Origin: Thalassolituus maritimus
GTDB lineage: Bacteria > Pseudomonadota > Gammaproteobacteria > Pseudomonadales > Oceanobacteraceae
Direction: 5' to 3'
NCBI GenBank assembly: GCA_913019975.1
Contig: CAJWBH010000027.1
Span: forward strand, 1 to 32,911
DNA: 32,911 bases
A program made the position numbers and the translations under genes. Below the pieces are notes generated by a model. The model ran no database searches and was not told the origin of the DNA. It saw only the letters and a list, made by a program, of their open reading frames with translations. Below are positions 16,136-25,395 of the stretch, in pieces. Position 1 is the stretch's first letter. Every line of letters starts with the position of its first letter.

Positions 16136-17469
16136 CGCTGTTATATTTCATCATAGCGATCAGTATTCTGGTGGTTATTCATGAATATGGTCACTTCTGG
16201 GTTGCTCGCCGGGCTGGGGTTCAGGTGCTCAGATTCTCTGTTGGCTTTGGTAAACCTCTGTTCTCTGTGAAAGATCGCCACGGCACCGAGTACTCTCTGG
16301 CGCCTATCCCATTGGGCGGTTATGTCAAAATGCTGGATAGCCGGGAAGCTCCGGTTGCTGAGCATTTACGTGATCAGGAATTTAACAGTAAGTCTCCATG
16401 GGCGCGGATTGCGATTGCATCAGCGGGTCCGATTGCTAATTTCCTCTTCGCAATACTTGTCTATACCTTACTTTTCTGGGCTGGCTCAAAGCAGTTTATC
16501 CCGGTAGCGTCTGTCATTGCTGAGGGTTCGCCCGCTGCAATCGCAGGGGTACTGCCGGGTGACGAACTGAGTGCGATTGATGGTGAGAGTACTCAGTCGT
16601 GGCAGGACGTCAGCTGGGAACTGTTGTCCTTTCTGGGAGAGACGCGCACCGTCAGCCTGGAAGTCATTCGTGACGGACGCCCGGTTGAGTTGAGCCTGCC
16701 GCTTAACCGCTGGTTAAGTGAAGAAGAAGGGCCAGACCCTCTGAGCAAATTGGGTATTACACCGCGGATGCCAGAGATTCCGCTGGAAATTTCTCAGGTA
16801 ATGGAAGACTCGGCAGCAGAGGCTGCGGGGCTTCAGGCCGGTGATACTTTGATTGCTGCGAATGGTGAGGAGATCGCCAACTGGCAGGACTGGGTGACCC
16901 TGATTCGTAATTCAGCGGGCACGTCGGTACGTGTTGAAGTGGATCGCGCCGGTGAGATTATTGAAGTCGAAGCCTGGCCACAGAGTATCACCCTGGAGAG
17001 CGGCGAAGTCATTGGCCGTATTGGTGTGATGCCGGTTGCTCCGGTTGCGCCGGATGACTGGGTGAGAGAAGTTCACCCGGGCCCTGTGAAGGCATTTGTG
17101 ATGGGTGTCGACAAAACCTGGAGCCTGATCGTACTGACGCTGGACTCCTTGTGGAAAATGCTGATGGGCGATGTCTCCGTAAAGAACTTGAGCGGCCCCA
17201 TCACCATTGCTAAAGTAGCCGGCGATTCTGCGTCGGGCGGCCTTATTGTTTTTGTTAACTTTCTGGCGCTGCTGAGTGTGTCGCTGGGCGTACTTAACCT
17301 GTTACCTGTGCCCATGCTCGACGGTGGTCACATTTTGTTTTATACGGCTGAGCTGATTCGTGGTAAACCACTGCCAGAGTCTGTTCAGATCGCTGCGGTA
17401 AAAGTAGGCATGATGTTGTTGCTCATGCTGATGATTGTCGCTTTCTACAATGATATAAGCCGCCTCTGA
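16132..17469 (+). CDS. rseP: Site-2 intramembrane metalloprotease RseP
   Basis: This 445-residue inner-membrane zinc protease cuts anti-sigma-E factor RseA after DegS, and also clears signal-peptide remnants. The active site HEYGH (His17, His21) lies in the first transmembrane helix; two PDZ domains occupy the periplasmic part (about 115-310); and the C-terminal [12 protein letters not shown] motif supplies the third zinc ligand. The start is TTG at 16132, overlapping the dxr stop by 4 nt (TTGA), with a strong CAGGAGGAG six nt upstream. No other start fits the HEYGH helix, so the rare TTG is credible. Confidence 0.96.
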   Translation: MTLLYFIIAISILVVIHEYGHFWVARRAGVQVLRFSVGFGKPLFSVKDRHGTEYSLAPIPLGGYVKMLDSREAPVAEHLRDQEFNSKSPWARIAIASAGPIANFLFAILVYTLLFWAGSKQFIPVASVIAEGSPAAIAGVLPGDELSAIDGESTQSWQDVSWELLSFLGETRTVSLEVIRDGRPVELSLPLNRWLSEEEGPDPLSKLGITPRMPEIPLEISQVMEDSAAEAAGLQAGDTLIAANGEEIANWQDWVTLIRNSAGTSVRVEVDRAGEIIEVEAWPQSITLESGEVIGRIGVMPVAPVAPDDWVREVHPGPVKAFVMGVDKTWSLIVLTLDSLWKMLMGDVSVKNLSGPITIAKVAGDSASGGLIVFVNFLALLSVSLGVLNLLPVPMLDGGHILFYTAELIRGKPLPESVQIAAVKVGMMLLLMLMIVAFYNDISRL

Positions 17470-17496
17470 GGAGGTGGCGACTGGGTTTTTATTTAC

Positions 17497-20055
17497 ATGC
17501 GTTTTCTGCTGTCGGTTATATCCCTCTGGCTCTTGTCTGCCTCACTCCATGCTGCCTCCTTCACCGTTGAAGATATTCGCCTTGAAGGGCTTCAGCGGGT
17601 CTCGGCAGGTACCGTATTCTCGGCGTTCCCGATTGCAACGGGCGATACTGTGGACGACGCACGTATCGCTGAGGCGACGCGTGCACTGTTCCGTGAAGGT
17701 TTCTTTGAAGATATCGAGCTGTACCGCGACGGTAATGTGCTTGTTGTACGCATGGTCGAGCTGCCGACCATTACCTCTATCGAAATTGAAGGCAACAAAG
17801 CGATTCAGACAGAAGCACTGATGGATGGTCTGAAGCAGAGTGGGCTGGCCGAAGGCCTTGTCTTCAAACGCTCAACCCTTGAACGAATTTCACTCGAGCT
17901 GGAGCGACAGTACGTTGCTCAGGGCCGTTACGACGCCGGTATTATTACTGACGTAGAACCTCTGCCGCGCAACCGGGTGGCACTGAAAATTAATGTCGAC
18001 GAAGGCAACGTTGCGACTATTGAGCACATCAATATTGTCGGTAACGAAATTTTCCCGGATGAGGAACTGCTGGGCCCGCTGGCTTTGCAGAGCACGAACT
18101 TCTGGTCATGGTACTCCAGCGACAATAAATACAGCCGCGAGAAGCTGGCCGGTGATCTCGAAACACTGCGCTCCTACTATCTCGATCGTGGTTATATTCG
18201 CTTCAATATCGAATCAACTCAGGTGTCGGTCTCTCCCGATAAACGTGGTGTCTACATCACCGTCAGTGTGTCGGAAGGTGAGCTCTACAATATCCGCGAT
18301 GTAAAACTCGCAGGTGATCTGGTCGTTGATGAAGACGAACTGACTCGCCTGTACATGGTGAAAGAAGGTGATGTGTTCTCACGCCGACGGGTTACGTTCA
18401 CCAGTGACCTGATGACTAAGCGTCTCGGCAACGACGGCTACACCTTCGCTAAAGTGAACGGTATTCCAAAAATCGATGACGAAGAGCGCCTGGTCGACAT
18501 GACCTTCTACGTTGAGCCTGGTAAGCGTACCTACGTGCGTAGCGTGCAGTTCTCAGGTAACGACGGAACCCGTGATGAAGTGCTGCGTCGTGAGATGATT
18601 CAGATGGAAGGCGGCTGGGCATCTACCGAGAAAATTGAAGCCGGTAAAAATCGCCTGAATCAGCTGGGCTTCTTCAAAACAGTTAACGTGGAAACTCCAG
18701 CGGTTCCGGGAACCGATGACCTGATCGATGTTAACTATACGGTCGAAGAGCAATTGAGCGGCAGTCTGAACTTTAACATCGGTTATGCCGCGGGTTCAGG
18801 CATGATCCTCGGTGCCAGCGTCAGCCAGAATAACTTTATGGGCAGTGGTAACCGTATGTCTCTCGGTGTGCAGAAGACGGATACGGTTGAGTCTTATAAC
18901 TTCTCGTACCTGAACCCGTATTACACCGTCGATGGCGTCAGCCGTGGCTTTAACTTCTTCTATCGTGAAACCGACTTCGAAAGTCTGAGTACGGTAAGCG
19001 ATTACCAGACCAACACTTATGGCGGTAACGTAACCTTCGGGTATCCGATTTCTCGCCGCCAGCGTTTGTCGTTCTCGGTCGGTTATGCGAATACCGAAAT
19101 GTTTGAAGGGGTGACGGTTCCTGCTGAAATTACTGACTTTATCGACTCAGAAGGTGATGTGTTCGATGAATACACACTTGGCCTCAGCTGGCGTTACAGC
19201 TCCCTCAACCGCGGTCTGTTCCCGACCGATGGTATGGAGCATGAGGTAAAAGCCGATATATCTGTGCCGGGCAGTGACCTGACGTATTACAAGACCAGCT
19301 ATACGTCGAACTACTACTTCCCGCTGGCAACCGAGTGGAGCTTGCGTCTGAGAACTGACCTGGGATATGGCGATGGCTTCGGTGACCTCGAGCGTCTGCC
19401 GTTCTTCAAAAACTTCCGTTCCGGTGGTATTGGTGCTGTGCGTGGCTATCAGATCAACAGCCTCGGACCAAAAGGCTTGCCTGAGTACGTACCCGTCAGC
19501 CTGGCTGAGACCGATGCAGCTGGCAATGTCGTGTATGAGACGGACGAGTTAGGCCGACCACTGACCAGCGACAGTGCGCCTCAGGTTATTTACATCAAAG
19601 ACGCCGATGGTGGAGCAACAGCAATTTCTAACAGTGCTGGCTACGTTCCATCTTACGAGACGGACAGCTCTGGCGCCGTTGTAACGGCACCTTTCTTCCG
19701 TGAAACCGAGCGCGCCTTAGGCGGTAACATGCTGGTGGAAGGTAGTCTGGAACTGATTTTCCCAACCCCGTTCATCGAGGACCGCAGCTCCGTACGTAGT
19801 GTTGTCTTCCTGGATGCGGGTAATACCTTCAGCAGTGAATGTTATGTGCCCTCTGATATTGACCTGCCAAGCTTTAATTCACACCCATTCTGTGATGAAG
19901 GCCTGCAGTTTGAAGAGCTTCGTTACAGCACAGGTGTTGGCTTGACGTGGATAACGGCAATCGGACCTCTGACATTTACTTACTCATTCCCACTGAACGA
20001 ACAGCGTGGGGATAGAACAGAAGGCTTTGAATTTACACTGGGTCAGGTATTCTGA
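17497..20055 (+). CDS. bamA: Outer membrane protein assembly factor BamA
   Basis: This 852-residue core of the BAM complex inserts beta-barrel proteins into the outer membrane. A signal peptide (cleavage near LHAASF) precedes five POTRA repeats (about residues 22-420), and then a 16-strand barrel ends in the aromatic residue of FTLGQVF. The L6 motif appears as VRGYQ at residues 648-652 in place of VRGF. Between it and the ALGGN segment (740-744) lie nearly 90 residues, longer than the classic E. coli arrangement. No clear Shine-Dalgarno is near the ATG; an AGGAGG sits 24 nt upstream. skp follows after 27 nt. Confidence 0.97.
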   Translation: MRFLLSVISLWLLSASLHAASFTVEDIRLEGLQRVSAGTVFSAFPIATGDTVDDARIAEATRALFREGFFEDIELYRDGNVLVVRMVELPTITSIEIEGNKAIQTEALMDGLKQSGLAEGLVFKRSTLERISLELERQYVAQGRYDAGIITDVEPLPRNRVALKINVDEGNVATIEHINIVGNEIFPDEELLGPLALQSTNFWSWYSSDNKYSREKLAGDLETLRSYYLDRGYIRFNIESTQVSVSPDKRGVYITVSVSEGELYNIRDVKLAGDLVVDEDELTRLYMVKEGDVFSRRRVTFTSDLMTKRLGNDGYTFAKVNGIPKIDDEERLVDMTFYVEPGKRTYVRSVQFSGNDGTRDEVLRREMIQMEGGWASTEKIEAGKNRLNQLGFFKTVNVETPAVPGTDDLIDVNYTVEEQLSGSLNFNIGYAAGSGMILGASVSQNNFMGSGNRMSLGVQKTDTVESYNFSYLNPYYTVDGVSRGFNFFYRETDFESLSTVSDYQTNTYGGNVTFGYPISRRQRLSFSVGYANTEMFEGVTVPAEITDFIDSEGDVFDEYTLGLSWRYSSLNRGLFPTDGMEHEVKADISVPGSDLTYYKTSYTSNYYFPLATEWSLRLRTDLGYGDGFGDLERLPFFKNFRSGGIGAVRGYQINSLGPKGLPEYVPVSLAETDAAGNVVYETDELGRPLTSDSAPQVIYIKDADGGATAISNSAGYVPSYETDSSGAVVTAPFFRETERALGGNMLVEGSLELIFPTPFIEDRSSVRSVVFLDAGNTFSSECYVPSDIDLPSFNSHPFCDEGLQFEELRYSTGVGLTWITAIGPLTFTYSFPLNEQRGDRTEGFEFTLGQVF

Positions 20056-20082
20056 CGACAATCATTATAAAAGGAGAACAGA

Positions 20083-20583
20083 ATGCGCTGGATAATGGCA
20101 CTCATTGCAGCAGCAACCATCAACGTAGCGGTCGCAGCCGAGGCAACCAAAGTCGCTGTCGTCGACATGGAGCGAGCGTTGTTCCTTTCTGATGCGACAC
20201 AGGAAGCGTTGAAAGAATTCGAGAAAGCTAACAAAGCTGATATCGATAAACTGAAAGGTCTTCAGGAAAGTCTGACTGAACTTCAGAAAAAAATCGAAAA
20301 AGAAAAAGATTTCATGAGTGACGAAGAAGCTCGTGCAATCAAAAATGAATTTGAGACCAAGGGTCAGGAATACCAGTTCTACGGCAATAAACTGCAGAAG
20401 CTGGAACAGAAGTGGCGTCAGGAACTTTTCCAGAAGCAGCTTCCGAGCCTGGAAAAAACCCTGAAAGAGCTGATCGACAAAGAGGGCTACGACGTTGTTC
20501 TGAATGCTCAGGCAGCCATCTACAAGTCTCCAAAAGCAGATATCACCAAACTGCTGCTGGAACGTCTTAACGCTGAGAAATAA
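20083..20583 (+). CDS. skp: Periplasmic chaperone Skp (OmpH family)
   Basis: This 166-residue protein has an N-terminal signal peptide (cleavage near AVAAEAT), then the VAVVDMERALFLSD start of the OmpH/Skp fold and a long Lys/Glu-rich coiled-coil region (about 50-120) that forms the tentacles of the trimer. It holds unfolded outer-membrane proteins in the periplasm for delivery to BamA, encoded just upstream. AAGGAG precedes the ATG by 7 nt. lpxD follows 17 nt after the stop. Confidence 0.94.
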   Translation: MRWIMALIAAATINVAVAAEATKVAVVDMERALFLSDATQEALKEFEKANKADIDKLKGLQESLTELQKKIEKEKDFMSDEEARAIKNEFETKGQEYQFYGNKLQKLEQKWRQELFQKQLPSLEKTLKELIDKEGYDVVLNAQAAIYKSPKADITKLLLERLNAEK

Positions 20584-20600
20584 TAACGGACGATCCTCCC

Positions 20601-21617
20601 GTGCAGATCAGTCTATCTGAATTGGCCGATCACCTCGGAGCAGAGCTTCGTGGTGACGGTAATCAGCAGATCACCGGAGTTGCGACCTTAAAGGAAGCAT
20701 CCTCCGGTGAAATTGCTTTTCTGGCCAACGAAAGTTACCGCAAGCAGCTTGCAGATTCTGCGGCGAGTGCGGTTATCGTTCGTGATGCCGATGCAGAACT
20801 AGTCCCAGGCAGTGCTCTTGTCTGTGACAATCCCTACCTGGCGTTTGCCCTAGCTACTCAGTTATTCGATAACCGCCCACGTACTGCCTCTGGCGTTCAT
20901 CCGACCGCGGTGATCTCAGAGTCGGCAAAAGTAGGTGCGGGATGTCGGATTGCGGCTAATGTCGTAATTGGCGAAGACGCGATTATCGGCGACGATTGTG
21001 AAATCGGTGCGGGTACGGTGATTGGTGATCATTGTATGTTGGGTGGTGGATGCCACCTTAATGCCAACGTCACGCTCTATCACGACGTTACTCTCGGAGA
21101 GCGGGTGAGAATCCACTCCGGAACTGTGATCGGCGCTGATGGTTTCGGTTTTGCGCCTGACAAAGGGCGTTGGGTCAAAATCATGCAGCTGGGTGGCGTG
21201 CGCATTGGCAACGATGTCGAAATCGGAGCCAACAGTTGTGTCGACCGCGGTGCGCTGGGCGACACGGTGATCGGTGATAACGTCATCCTCGATAATCACG
21301 TACAGATCGCTCATAACGTTGAACTGGGTGATGGGACCGCGATGGCAGCTCAGGCCGGTGTTGCTGGCAGCACTAAGCTTGGCAAGCATTGCACGCTGGC
21401 GGGAAATGCTGGTGTTGCAGGTCATCTCGAGCTTTGCGACGGCGTTTTTGTTGCCCCGAAAACCGTCATCAGTAAATCGATTAACACTCCGGGTGGCTAT
21501 GCCACCGGGACTGCGCAGATGCCGATTAATGACTGGCGTAAAGCGGCGACCCGCTTCCGTCAGTTAGACAGTATGGCAAGGCGTATTAAAGACTTAGAAA
21601 AACAACTGAAGGACTGA
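20601..21617 (+). CDS. lpxD: UDP-3-O-(3-hydroxyacyl)glucosamine N-acyltransferase
   Basis: This 338-residue enzyme carries out the third lipid A step, adding the N-linked hydroxyacyl chain from acyl-ACP. It has an N-terminal uridine-binding domain (about 1-100), then a left-handed beta helix of hexapeptide repeats ([IV]G-x4 pattern, about 100-300) and a C-terminal helix. The active-site His lies in DNHVQIAHNVELGDGT. The start is GTG at 20601, since no ATG fits the conserved N-terminus SLSELADHLGAEL. fabZ follows 3 nt after the stop. Confidence 0.96.
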   Translation: MQISLSELADHLGAELRGDGNQQITGVATLKEASSGEIAFLANESYRKQLADSAASAVIVRDADAELVPGSALVCDNPYLAFALATQLFDNRPRTASGVHPTAVISESAKVGAGCRIAANVVIGEDAIIGDDCEIGAGTVIGDHCMLGGGCHLNANVTLYHDVTLGERVRIHSGTVIGADGFGFAPDKGRWVKIMQLGGVRIGNDVEIGANSCVDRGALGDTVIGDNVILDNHVQIAHNVELGDGTAMAAQAGVAGSTKLGKHCTLAGNAGVAGHLELCDGVFVAPKTVISKSINTPGGYATGTAQMPINDWRKAATRFRQLDSMARRIKDLEKQLKD

Positions 21618-21620
21618 TGC

Positions 21621-22085
21621 ATGTCCGGTGCAACCATTGAACAGATTCAGCGGGTGATGCCTCACCGGTATCCCTTCCTGCTGCTGGACAGAATTTTGTC
21701 CTGCGCAACTGACCCAGAAGAAAACTCCAATATTGAGGCACTGAAGAACGTCTCCATAAATGAGAACTTCTTTAACGGTCACTTTCCAGGCCACCCGGTG
21801 ATGCCAGGTGTACTGACGCTTGAGGCTCTTGCTCAGGCGGCAGGCTATCTGGGCATGATGATGATCGGTGAAGCCCGTGATCCGAATACCATTTTCTATT
21901 TTGCCGGCTCAGACAATGTGCGTTTTAAGCGTCCTGTTATGCCCGGTGATCAGCTGATTCTGAAAGCAGCATTCGTCAGCCGCCGTCGAGGTATCTGGAA
22001 GTTTGACTGCAAGGCTGAAGTGGATGGTGAGGTTGTCTGCTGTGCTCACATTATTTGCGCTGAACATACTCTGGAGGTGGCATGA
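21621..22085 (+). CDS. fabZ: 3-hydroxyacyl-[acyl-carrier-protein] dehydratase FabZ
   Basis: This 154-residue hot-dog-fold enzyme dehydrates 3-hydroxyacyl-ACP in fatty acid elongation. The catalytic pair is visible in GHFPGHPVMPGVLTLEALAQ (His54 and Glu68). Its place between lpxD and lpxA is conserved and balances fatty acid elongation with use of hydroxyacyl-ACP for lipid A. The stop overlaps lpxA by 4 nt. Confidence 0.97.
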   Translation: MSGATIEQIQRVMPHRYPFLLLDRILSCATDPEENSNIEALKNVSINENFFNGHFPGHPVMPGVLTLEALAQAAGYLGMMMIGEARDPNTIFYFAGSDNVRFKRPVMPGDQLILKAAFVSRRRGIWKFDCKAEVDGEVVCCAHIICAEHTLEVA

Positions 22086-22852
22086 TTGACCCAAGAGCTG
22101 TGATCGATCCTGCTGCGAAAATTGCAGAGGGTGTTGAAATCGGTCCTTTCTCTATTGTTGGTCCGGACGTCGAGATCGGTGAAGGAACCGTTGTTGGTCC
22201 TCACGTAGTTATCAAAGGCCCAACGACGATCGGTAAGAACAACCGTATTTTCCAGTTCTCAACTATCGGTGAAGAGTGTCAGGATAAAAAGTACGCTGGC
22301 GAGCCGACGACTCTGGTGATCGGTGACAACAACGTTATCCGCGAGGCCTGTACTTTCCATCGTGGTACGGTTCAGGATAAAGGCACCACCATTGTTGGTA
22401 GCGACAACCTCTTTATGGTGAATGTTCACGTCGCTCACGATGCGGTGATTGGTGATCACTGCATTCTGGCCAACGACACTAACGTAGCGGGTCATGTCCA
22501 TGTCGGTGACTGGGCGATTCTTGGTGGCTCAACTCAGGTTCACCAGTTCTGCATGATTGGCGCCCATGCCATGTGCGGTGCAGGGACTGTCGTTCTGAAG
22601 GACATTCCAGCGTTTGTGATGGCGCAGGGGTATCCGGCGCAACCTCATGGCATTAACAGTGAAGGCCTGAAGCGTCGCGGCTTCGAAAAAGATAGCATCA
22701 TGCGTATCCGTGCAGCCTATAAGACGATCTATCGTCAGAACCTGACTCTGGCAGAAGCCAAAGAAGCGCTTGCGCCTGTGGCAGCAGAGGATGCTGGCGT
22801 AGCCATGCTGCTCGAAAGTATCGAAGCTGCCAGTCGAGGGATTATCCGCTGA
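22082..22852 (+). CDS. lpxA: UDP-N-acetylglucosamine O-acyltransferase
   Basis: This 256-residue trimeric enzyme starts lipid A synthesis by acylating UDP-GlcNAc at O-3. The N-terminal two thirds is a hexapeptide-repeat beta helix; HRGTVQDKGTT and NVHVAHDAVIGDHC (HVAHD at 116-120 contains the catalytic His) are family hallmarks, followed by the alpha-helical C-terminal domain with NSEGLKRRGF. The ATG overlaps the fabZ stop (ATGA), with GGAGG just upstream. lpxB begins 1 nt after the stop. Confidence 0.98.
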   Translation: MIDPRAVIDPAAKIAEGVEIGPFSIVGPDVEIGEGTVVGPHVVIKGPTTIGKNNRIFQFSTIGEECQDKKYAGEPTTLVIGDNNVIREACTFHRGTVQDKGTTIVGSDNLFMVNVHVAHDAVIGDHCILANDTNVAGHVHVGDWAILGGSTQVHQFCMIGAHAMCGAGTVVLKDIPAFVMAQGYPAQPHGINSEGLKRRGFEKDSIMRIRAAYKTIYRQNLTLAEAKEALAPVAAEDAGVAMLLESIEAASRGIIR

Positions 22853-22853
22853 T

Positions 22854-23990
22854 ATGCGAATCGCGTTGGTGGCCGGAGAGACTTCCGGAGATATGCTGGG
22901 CGCCGGTCTTATCCGCTCGTTGAAGGAAAAATACCCAGAAGCGACGTTTGAAGGCATCGGTGGCCCAATGATGCAAAGCGAAGGTATGGTCAGCTTTGTG
23001 CCGATGGAGCGTCTCTCTGTGATGGGCCTGGTCGAAGTGCTCGGCCGCCTGTTTGAGTTGATCAACGTACGCAAGAAACTCGTCCGTGACTGGATTGCGA
23101 ACCCGCCCGATGTGTTTATCGGTATCGACGCGCCTGATTTTAATCTGGGGCTCGAACAGCAGCTTCGCGCTGCAGGGATTAAAACCGTTCATTACGTCAG
23201 TCCTTCCGTCTGGGCCTGGCGCCAGAAGCGTGTTCTCAAGATTGAAAAAGCCGTCGACCTGATGTTGACACTTTTTCCTTTCGAGGCGCGATTTTATGAG
23301 AACCACAAAGTACCGGTACGTTTTGTTGGCCACCATCTGGCAGACAAAATTCCATTCGAGACGCCCAAAACACCCGCCAGAGAAAATCTCGGCCTGGAAC
23401 TGAATAAGAAAACCGTCTGCCTGATGCCAGGTAGTCGGGGCAGTGAAGTCTCGCGTTTGGGTAAGCTGTTTCTGGATACGGCAAGCCTGATGCTGAAAAA
23501 AGATCCGGACCTCAGGTTTATTATTCCTGTCCCTGGTGTTGAGCGTCGTGATCAGGTCGAGCAGCTGGTGAATGAATACCCGGAAGTGTTGCCGGTAAAA
23601 ATTATTCTTGGTCAGTCGCAAACCTGTATGGCGGCTGCCGACGTGATCCTTCTGGCCTCAGGAACCGCGACCTTAGAAGCCATGCTGATGAAGCGGCCTA
23701 TGGTAGTCAGCTACCGTCTGGCACCGCTGACTTACTGGATTCTCAAGCGTATGGTGACACAGGAGTTTATCTCTCTCCCAAACCTGCTTGCGGGCCGGGA
23801 GGTTGTCCCTGAATTGCTGCAGCATGATGCTCAGCCAGAAAAGCTGGCGGCGGCGCTTGCAGAGCGACTTGAAGATAACGACACCGTGCATCAACTGCAG
23901 GAAACCTTCCAGTTTATCCATCGTCAGCTTCAGCGAAACGCAGATGAAGAAGCTGCTGAAGCCATCAGCCAGCTGTTGAAAGCCAGATGA
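22854..23990 (+). CDS. lpxB: Lipid-A-disaccharide synthase
   Basis: This 378-residue peripheral membrane glycosyltransferase (GT19) joins UDP-diacylglucosamine and lipid X. Conserved blocks include [15 protein letters not shown] at the N-terminus, [27 protein letters not shown], the [13 protein letters not shown] nucleotide-binding segment, and the [21 protein letters not shown] donor-site region. Length is standard. Its last 4 nt overlap rnhB (ATGA). Confidence 0.97.
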   Translation: MRIALVAGETSGDMLGAGLIRSLKEKYPEATFEGIGGPMMQSEGMVSFVPMERLSVMGLVEVLGRLFELINVRKKLVRDWIANPPDVFIGIDAPDFNLGLEQQLRAAGIKTVHYVSPSVWAWRQKRVLKIEKAVDLMLTLFPFEARFYENHKVPVRFVGHHLADKIPFETPKTPARENLGLELNKKTVCLMPGSRGSEVSRLGKLFLDTASLMLKKDPDLRFIIPVPGVERRDQVEQLVNEYPEVLPVKIILGQSQTCMAAADVILLASGTATLEAMLMKRPMVVSYRLAPLTYWILKRMVTQEFISLPNLLAGREVVPELLQHDAQPEKLAAALAERLEDNDTVHQLQETFQFIHRQLQRNADEEAAEAISQLLKAR

Positions 23991-24655
23991 CTGACATCAG
24001 CAAGCCAGAAGTGGCTGATTCAGAGATGATCGAGCCAGAAATAACCGAGCCAGAAATAACCGAAGAAGAAGCCGGTCTTATTCGCGGGGGGCTGATCTAC
24101 TGTGGCGTTGATGAGGCGGGTGCTGGTCCGCTTTGCGGTGACGTCGTAGCTGCCGCTGTGATCCTTGATCCCGATAAGCCGATTCCTGAACTCACAGACT
24201 CGAAAAAACTGACCGAGAAAAAGCGCGAGCGACTGTTCGACGAAATTCGTGAAAAAGCCGTCGACTTCTGTATTGCCAGCGCATCGGTCGAAGAGATTGA
24301 TAGCATCAACATCCTCAATGCCCGGATGCTGGCTATGACGCGCGCTGTCGAAGGGTTGCGTGTTCCGTGCGACCACGCTCTGATCGATGGTAATAAGCTG
24401 CCTGATTTAAACATACCTGCTACCGCCCTGATCAAGGGGGATGCCAGAGTTGCAGCAATCTCAGCAGCTTCTGTGTTGGCCAAAGTTCAACGTGACCGTG
24501 ATATGGTCGACATGGAAGAACAGTACCCGGGTTATGGCTTCGCGAAGCACAAAGGCTACGGTACCAAAGCGCATCTTGAGGCTCTCGAAGCTTTGGGTCC
24601 GTGTCCTATCCATCGTCGGACTTACGCTCCGGTAAAACGTCTCCTGAAAGACTGA
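23987..24655 (+). CDS. rnhB: Ribonuclease HII
   Basis: This 222-residue enzyme cuts RNA in RNA-DNA hybrids and removes misincorporated ribonucleotides. The catalytic start [14 protein letters not shown] (Asp42, Glu43) comes after an unusual acidic N-terminal extension of about 35 residues. The LIDGN and [15 protein letters not shown] motifs and the C-terminal [13 protein letters not shown] segment are intact. The extension contains an exact 15-nt tandem duplication (24031-24045 and 24046-24060) encoding EPEIT twice. The upstream ATG is kept because it overlaps lpxB. In Pseudomonas dnaE follows rnhB; here it does not. Confidence 0.96.
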   Translation: MTDISKPEVADSEMIEPEITEPEITEEEAGLIRGGLIYCGVDEAGAGPLCGDVVAAAVILDPDKPIPELTDSKKLTEKKRERLFDEIREKAVDFCIASASVEEIDSINILNARMLAMTRAVEGLRVPCDHALIDGNKLPDLNIPATALIKGDARVAAISAASVLAKVQRDRDMVDMEEQYPGYGFAKHKGYGTKAHLEALEALGPCPIHRRTYAPVKRLLKD

Positions 24656-24787
24656 CCTTCAGATTTTGAGGGGTTATGTAAACCACCTGCCAGTTTCATG
24701 CAAAGTCTTTCCCCGGTACTAGTCTGGAAGTAACAACCAACTCCCGAGGGAAGATCTGAATGCTGCGGTATCAGATCAGGTGACGGA

Positions 24788-25363
24788 ACCGGGCTTCGCA
24801 TCGATGAGCTCAACCGGCGGAGCAGTGAGATTTCAGAGATTGTCACCGTGATTCAGGCGGTTGCAGAGCAAACGAACCTGTTAGCGTTAAATGCTGCTAT
24901 TGAGGCTGCGCGGGCTGGTGAGCATGGTCGCGGATTCGCTGTGGTTGCTGACGAAGTACGCCAGTTAGCAGAGCGCACGCATCGCTCCAGTGGCGAGATA
25001 AGTGAAAAAGTTAGCGGCATTCTCAGCATTACTCATCAGGCTCAGGAATCCATGCGACAGGTCAGCGAGCTGGCATCGCGCGGGCGAGACAGCTCTAATA
25101 AATTCAATGAAGCAGTCGGTGTGTTACTGAACACTTCCAACGAGATTAATGCGTATTTGTCGGGGTTATCGGAATCGAGTGAGAGCCAGAATGCACTGAA
25201 TAAAACAGTGGCTGAGCGATTTGATTCTATTCGTACTGCCATAGAAAAGGCGTTCTCCTCAACCTCTGAAGTCGCTGAAGCGATTCAGAGGCTGGAAAAT
25301 GAGGTCTCGACTCTTTCTCAATTGGCCAGTTCATTTGCCGGTAGTGACGCCGAGTTATTCTGA
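24788..25363 (+). pseudogene. 5'-truncated methyl-accepting chemotaxis protein remnant
   Basis: The frame encodes the C-terminal half of a chemoreceptor signalling domain: [20 protein letters not shown] followed by the hairpin-tip hallmark [29 protein letters not shown], then a coiled-coil tail to the stop at 25361. Homology begins near 24797. Upstream in frame there is only unrelated sequence back to a TAA at 24731, with no sensor domain, membrane helix, HAMP or first methylation helix. An ATG at 24760 preceded by GAGGGAAG reads just eight codons in another frame, as if a deletion fused the start of a gene to this 3' end out of frame. A short GTG-initiated cytoplasmic fragment (24848) is possible but unlikely to signal. 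Confidence 0.8.
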
Positions 25364-25384
25364 TCTCCTCTCAAGGGGAGATCA
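25361..25384. terminator. Possible bidirectional hairpin between convergent genes
   Basis: TGATCTCC (25361-25368) pairs with GGAGATCA (25377-25384) around an 8-nt loop, between the chemoreceptor remnant and the convergent acyltransferase. There is no T run on either side, so terminator function is uncertain. Confidence 0.4.
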
Positions 25385-25395
25385 ACGAAGGGCGC

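Noticed and set aside
24848-25363. Functional short cytoplasmic chemoreceptor
   Set aside because: It lacks any sensory domain, HAMP and the first methylation helix. The upstream frame shows a deletion-like junction, so a remnant is more likely, although expression from the GTG cannot be excluded.
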